Shown in pieces: positions 61,903 to 64,000 of a stretch of DNA of 64,000 nucleotides; within the stretch, counting starts at the first letter, position 1, and every line of letters starts with the position of its first letter. This DNA comes from Solimicrobium sp040544425 (GTDB lineage: Bacteria; Pseudomonadota; Gammaproteobacteria; Burkholderiales; Burkholderiaceae_D). The stretch lies in the NCBI GenBank assembly GCA_040544425.1, contig JBEONO010000003.1, positions 186,001-250,000 of the forward strand, in the 5' to 3' direction. The translations under genes were made by a program, and so were the position numbers. A model generated the notes under the pieces. It was given only the letters and a program-made list of their open reading frames with translations, was not told where the DNA came from and ran no database searches.

Positions 61903-63044
61903 AACGTCGCCACCACATAATCGCTGGCTTGCAGATGATTGCCGGCAAAATAAATTTTGACCGGCTGTTCCTGGTTGGCGGCAAAACCGTTGCGCACATC
62001 CTGCGGATTGGCCAGGTATTCTGCGGGACCAAATACGCGTCGCAGCACCACCTGTTTTTTAGCGTCTTTCAGCGTCAATTCAATGTCCGGCCATGCCTGC
62101 ACCAGTGAACTGTGATTGCGCATCAATAAACTGAATTCAAAAGTGTTCTCGCGCGTCAGAGTGTGCAACTCGTCTGCTTCATAGGAGATGGCATCCAGCG
62201 TGGCGGGCAAATTGATCTGGCAGCGCGCCAATCGGCATAAACCAAGCAGTGTGTCTTTGGTGGAGGGATAAGCGGCGGCGATCAGGTCGCGGAATTGATA
62301 GGTCGCTTGACCGATCAAAAAAACCAACAACAGGAAAGTAGCGATCGACAGCATCCATGTCACGCGTTTTTTTGCATTGGCCTTGCGTATAAAACTCAAT
62401 TCGGTCAGCGTATCGTCCCCAGGCGCTTCCTCGCTGATTGAATCCTCGTCGGGAGGCGACGCCAGAAACGAGCGCAGATCGGTGATCTTTTTCGGTGTGG
62501 GTGGTTCCGCTTCGTAATGCGTGTGGTCCAGCAGAATTTCTTCTTCGCTGCCATCCTCCAGTGCCGCCGCGCGCTCAGCGATCTGCTGGGCCGCGTTTAA
62601 GTCGGCTTCGAGCAAGGCCTGGATCTTGGCTTCAAATTCTGCTTTGGTCTGTGCCTGATCGAATTCGTCACTGAGCATCGATCCAAAAAACGTGTCTGCC
62701 AGTTGTGGCTCTGCATCGTCCGGTTCGGCCGCGTCAAAGCTGGGTTCTTCAGTGGGCTGGGGCGGCACTGCGGTGACGTTGAACGCATCAAACAGATCGA
62801 ATTCACGTTCGCTGCGTTCAGCTTCTGGCAGCTTGGCTGGACTGGTTGTGACAGCGGCAGGAATGACAAGGGGTGGATTGATTTTGATGGTGTTGCCGCT
62901 GGTGCTGGAGGTCGCCAGATGTTCGATACCGTTGAACACCTGCTGGCAGATCCCGCAGCGTACCAGTCCGGATTGCAGCTTCAACTGATCGTTCGCCACC
63001 TTGAACGTCGTTTTGCAATGCGGGCATTTCGTGGCTAACAGCAT
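61893..63044 (-). CDS. Zinc-ribbon and DUF3426 domain membrane protein
   Basis: The 383-residue protein begins with an MJ0042-type zinc ribbon (CPHCKTTF near 7 and CGICQQVF near 31), followed by a long acidic low-complexity stretch, one membrane helix near 230-255, and a periplasmic DUF3426 domain to the end. Function unknown. It lies eight bases after prmA on the same strand, which is the usual neighbour. Confidence 0.93.
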   Translation of the reverse strand: MLLATKCPHCKTTFKVANDQLKLQSGLVRCGICQQVFNGIEHLATSSTSGNTIKINPPLVIPAAVTTSPAKLPEAERSEREFDLFDAFNVTAVPPQPTEEPSFDAAEPDDAEPQLADTFFGSMLSDEFDQAQTKAEFEAKIQALLEADLNAAQQIAERAAALEDGSEEEILLDHTHYEAEPPTPKKITDLRSFLASPPDEDSISEEAPGDDTLTELSFIRKANAKKRVTWMLSIATFLLLVFLIGQATYQFRDLIAAAYPSTKDTLLGLCRLARCQINLPATLDAISYEADELHTLTRENTFEFSLLMRNHSSLVQAWPDIELTLKDAKKQVVLRRVFGPAEYLANPQDVRNGFAANQEQPVKIYFAGNHLQASDYVVATFYP

Positions 63045-63052
63045 GTCGATAA

Positions 63053-63943
63053 CTAAGCGCGACGGCCGTGCAAGGCGACCCAGCCCTCGCGTTCCTGCCA
63101 GACCGACAAGGAAATGAACGGGGCATACACGGCAATCACTTCTTCGGCCTGCCTCTCCAGTACGCCCGACAATACCAGCGCACCGCCGTCGGCAATTTTG
63201 TTGGCCAGCATTGGTGCCATCAGCTTCAGCGGGTTAGCCAGTATGTTCGCCACCACCACGTCAAATTTGGTGGTTCTGATTTGATTGGGCAGATAAAAAT
63301 CAATCGCGCACTGATTGCGGGTGGCGTTAAATTCGGCCGAGATAATTGCCTGCGGATCGATATCGACCCCGTCCACCTGCGCAGCGCCAAGTTTTTTGGC
63401 AACGATCGCCAGAATGCCGGAGCCGCATCCATAATCCAGCACCGATTGATTGACCGGAGGATGTTGTTCCAGCCACTCCATGCATAGACGGGTGGTCGGA
63501 TGACTGCCGGTGCCAAACGCCAGACCTGGATCGAGTTCCAGAATAATGGCATCAGGATCCGGCGCGCTGTGCCAGCTGGGCACAACCCAGATACGTTCGC
63601 CAATTAGCATCGGTTCGAACTGGGATTGCGTCAGCCGCACCCAGTCCTGATCGGCAACCGAGCGCAAGGTGTGCGCGGGGACGGGCATCCTGCAATGTCT
63701 GGCAGCGGTCTCGACCAGTTCGGCATGGTTGAAGTCGGTGGCGGTCAGGGCGACGACCCGGCTTCTTTCCCAGGCATTTTCCTTCGGTTCCATGCCCGGT
63801 TCGCCAAACAGAGGTTGTTCGGCTGCAGTGCCTTCATCAGCGTCTTCCACCGATACCGACAACGCGCCAAACTCCATGAGCGCATCAGAAAACTGTTCTG
63901 CCTGCGCACGTTCAACTTCGACCACGATTTCTATCCAACTCAT
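63053..63943 (-). CDS. prmA: Ribosomal protein L11 methyltransferase
   Basis: A 296-residue SAM-dependent enzyme that trimethylates L11. N-terminal substrate-recognition domain (about 1-60), then SAM motif VLDYGCGSGILAIVAKKLGA near 166-185 and the NILANPLKLMAP substrate motif near 230. Family length is normal. The DUF3426 gene follows in the same direction. Confidence 0.96.
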   Translation of the reverse strand: MSWIEIVVEVERAQAEQFSDALMEFGALSVSVEDADEGTAAEQPLFGEPGMEPKENAWERSRVVALTATDFNHAELVETAARHCRMPVPAHTLRSVADQDWVRLTQSQFEPMLIGERIWVVPSWHSAPDPDAIILELDPGLAFGTGSHPTTRLCMEWLEQHPPVNQSVLDYGCGSGILAIVAKKLGAAQVDGVDIDPQAIISAEFNATRNQCAIDFYLPNQIRTTKFDVVVANILANPLKLMAPMLANKIADGGALVLSGVLERQAEEVIAVYAPFISLSVWQEREGWVALHGRRA

Positions 63944-63964
63944 GCCGCCATCCTTCTCGCGATG

Positions 63965-64000
63965 CTATTTTTTTTCCAGCTTAAGCTTGGCCAAATCCGG
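63965..64000 (-). CDS. C-terminal end of a gene upstream of prmA, possibly accC
   Basis: The last 11 residues (PDLAKLKLEKK) and a stop are visible on the minus strand, 21 bases before the prmA ATG. Biotin carboxylase (accC) is the usual gene upstream of prmA in this group, but the 12 codons cannot prove it. Confidence 0.35.
   Translation of the reverse strand, partial: PDLAKLKLEKK

Overview
The window looks like a chromosomal segment of a betaproteobacterium of the order Burkholderiales, most likely Oxalobacteraceae. The inference rests on gene order and families: recG-queA-tgt-yajC-secD-secF, panC-scpA-DUF3460, secA ... argJ-DUF815 ATPase-mutT, and DUF3426-prmA ending against what may be accC. 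Base composition is moderate, with visibly AT-richer genes between about 3.1 and 6.8 kb. No rRNA, tRNA, CRISPR array or classical IS element was seen.

Bases 1-22.9 kb form a large cell-surface polysaccharide and glycolipid locus. A plus-strand block (1-6.8 kb) carries an SGNH hydrolase end, a CgeB-like glycosyltransferase, manC/algA, a GT-C-type membrane protein and an OafA-like acyltransferase. A minus-strand block (13.9-6.8 kb) carries a membrane protein, a GT2, an FAD oxidoreductase, and then four overlapping genes: GtrB-like GT2, aldo/keto reductase, sugar isomerase/epimerase and GtrA flippase-like protein. A second plus block (14.3-20.3 kb) has a TIGR03790 protein and a module resembling mycobacterial decaprenyl-phosphoryl-arabinose synthesis: UPF0104 membrane protein, HAD-UbiA fusion, DprE1-like oxidase and DprE2-like SDR. 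PhyH-type dioxygenase and CapK/PaaK-like genes follow on the minus strand. A conserved upstream element (TCAYGAATWTGWCACAC, 8 variable bases, CTAC) precedes several of these genes and may co-regulate them.

Bases 23-42.7 kb are mostly core genes: dienelactone hydrolase, oxyR (Cys199 and Cys208 conserved), recG, queA, tgt, yajC, secD, secF, two YceI proteins with cytochrome b561, purB, a YibF-like GST, an FMN-dependent glutamate-synthase-like protein, a PilZ-like protein, panC, scpA and DUF3460. Downstream of secF a small GIY-YIG nuclease gene is flanked by two oppositely oriented copies of a roughly 95-base double-hairpin repeat. Two more copies without the gene lie at 20.4 and 60.5 kb. This looks like a mobile or self-spreading palindrome family with its own nuclease.

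Bases 42.9-45.3 kb hold a duplicated two-gene cassette. Each unit is a SycD/LcrH-like TPR protein (class II type III secretion chaperone family) followed by a small partner protein. The second partner looks shortened. No secretion apparatus gene is present in the window.

Bases 45.3-64 kb return to housekeeping genes: a SulP transporter, metG, mrp/apbC, a quinone-oxidoreductase-like MDR protein, DUF3147, secA, a large SNF2 helicase, argJ, a DUF815 ATPase, mutT, a zinc-ribbon DUF3426 protein and prmA.
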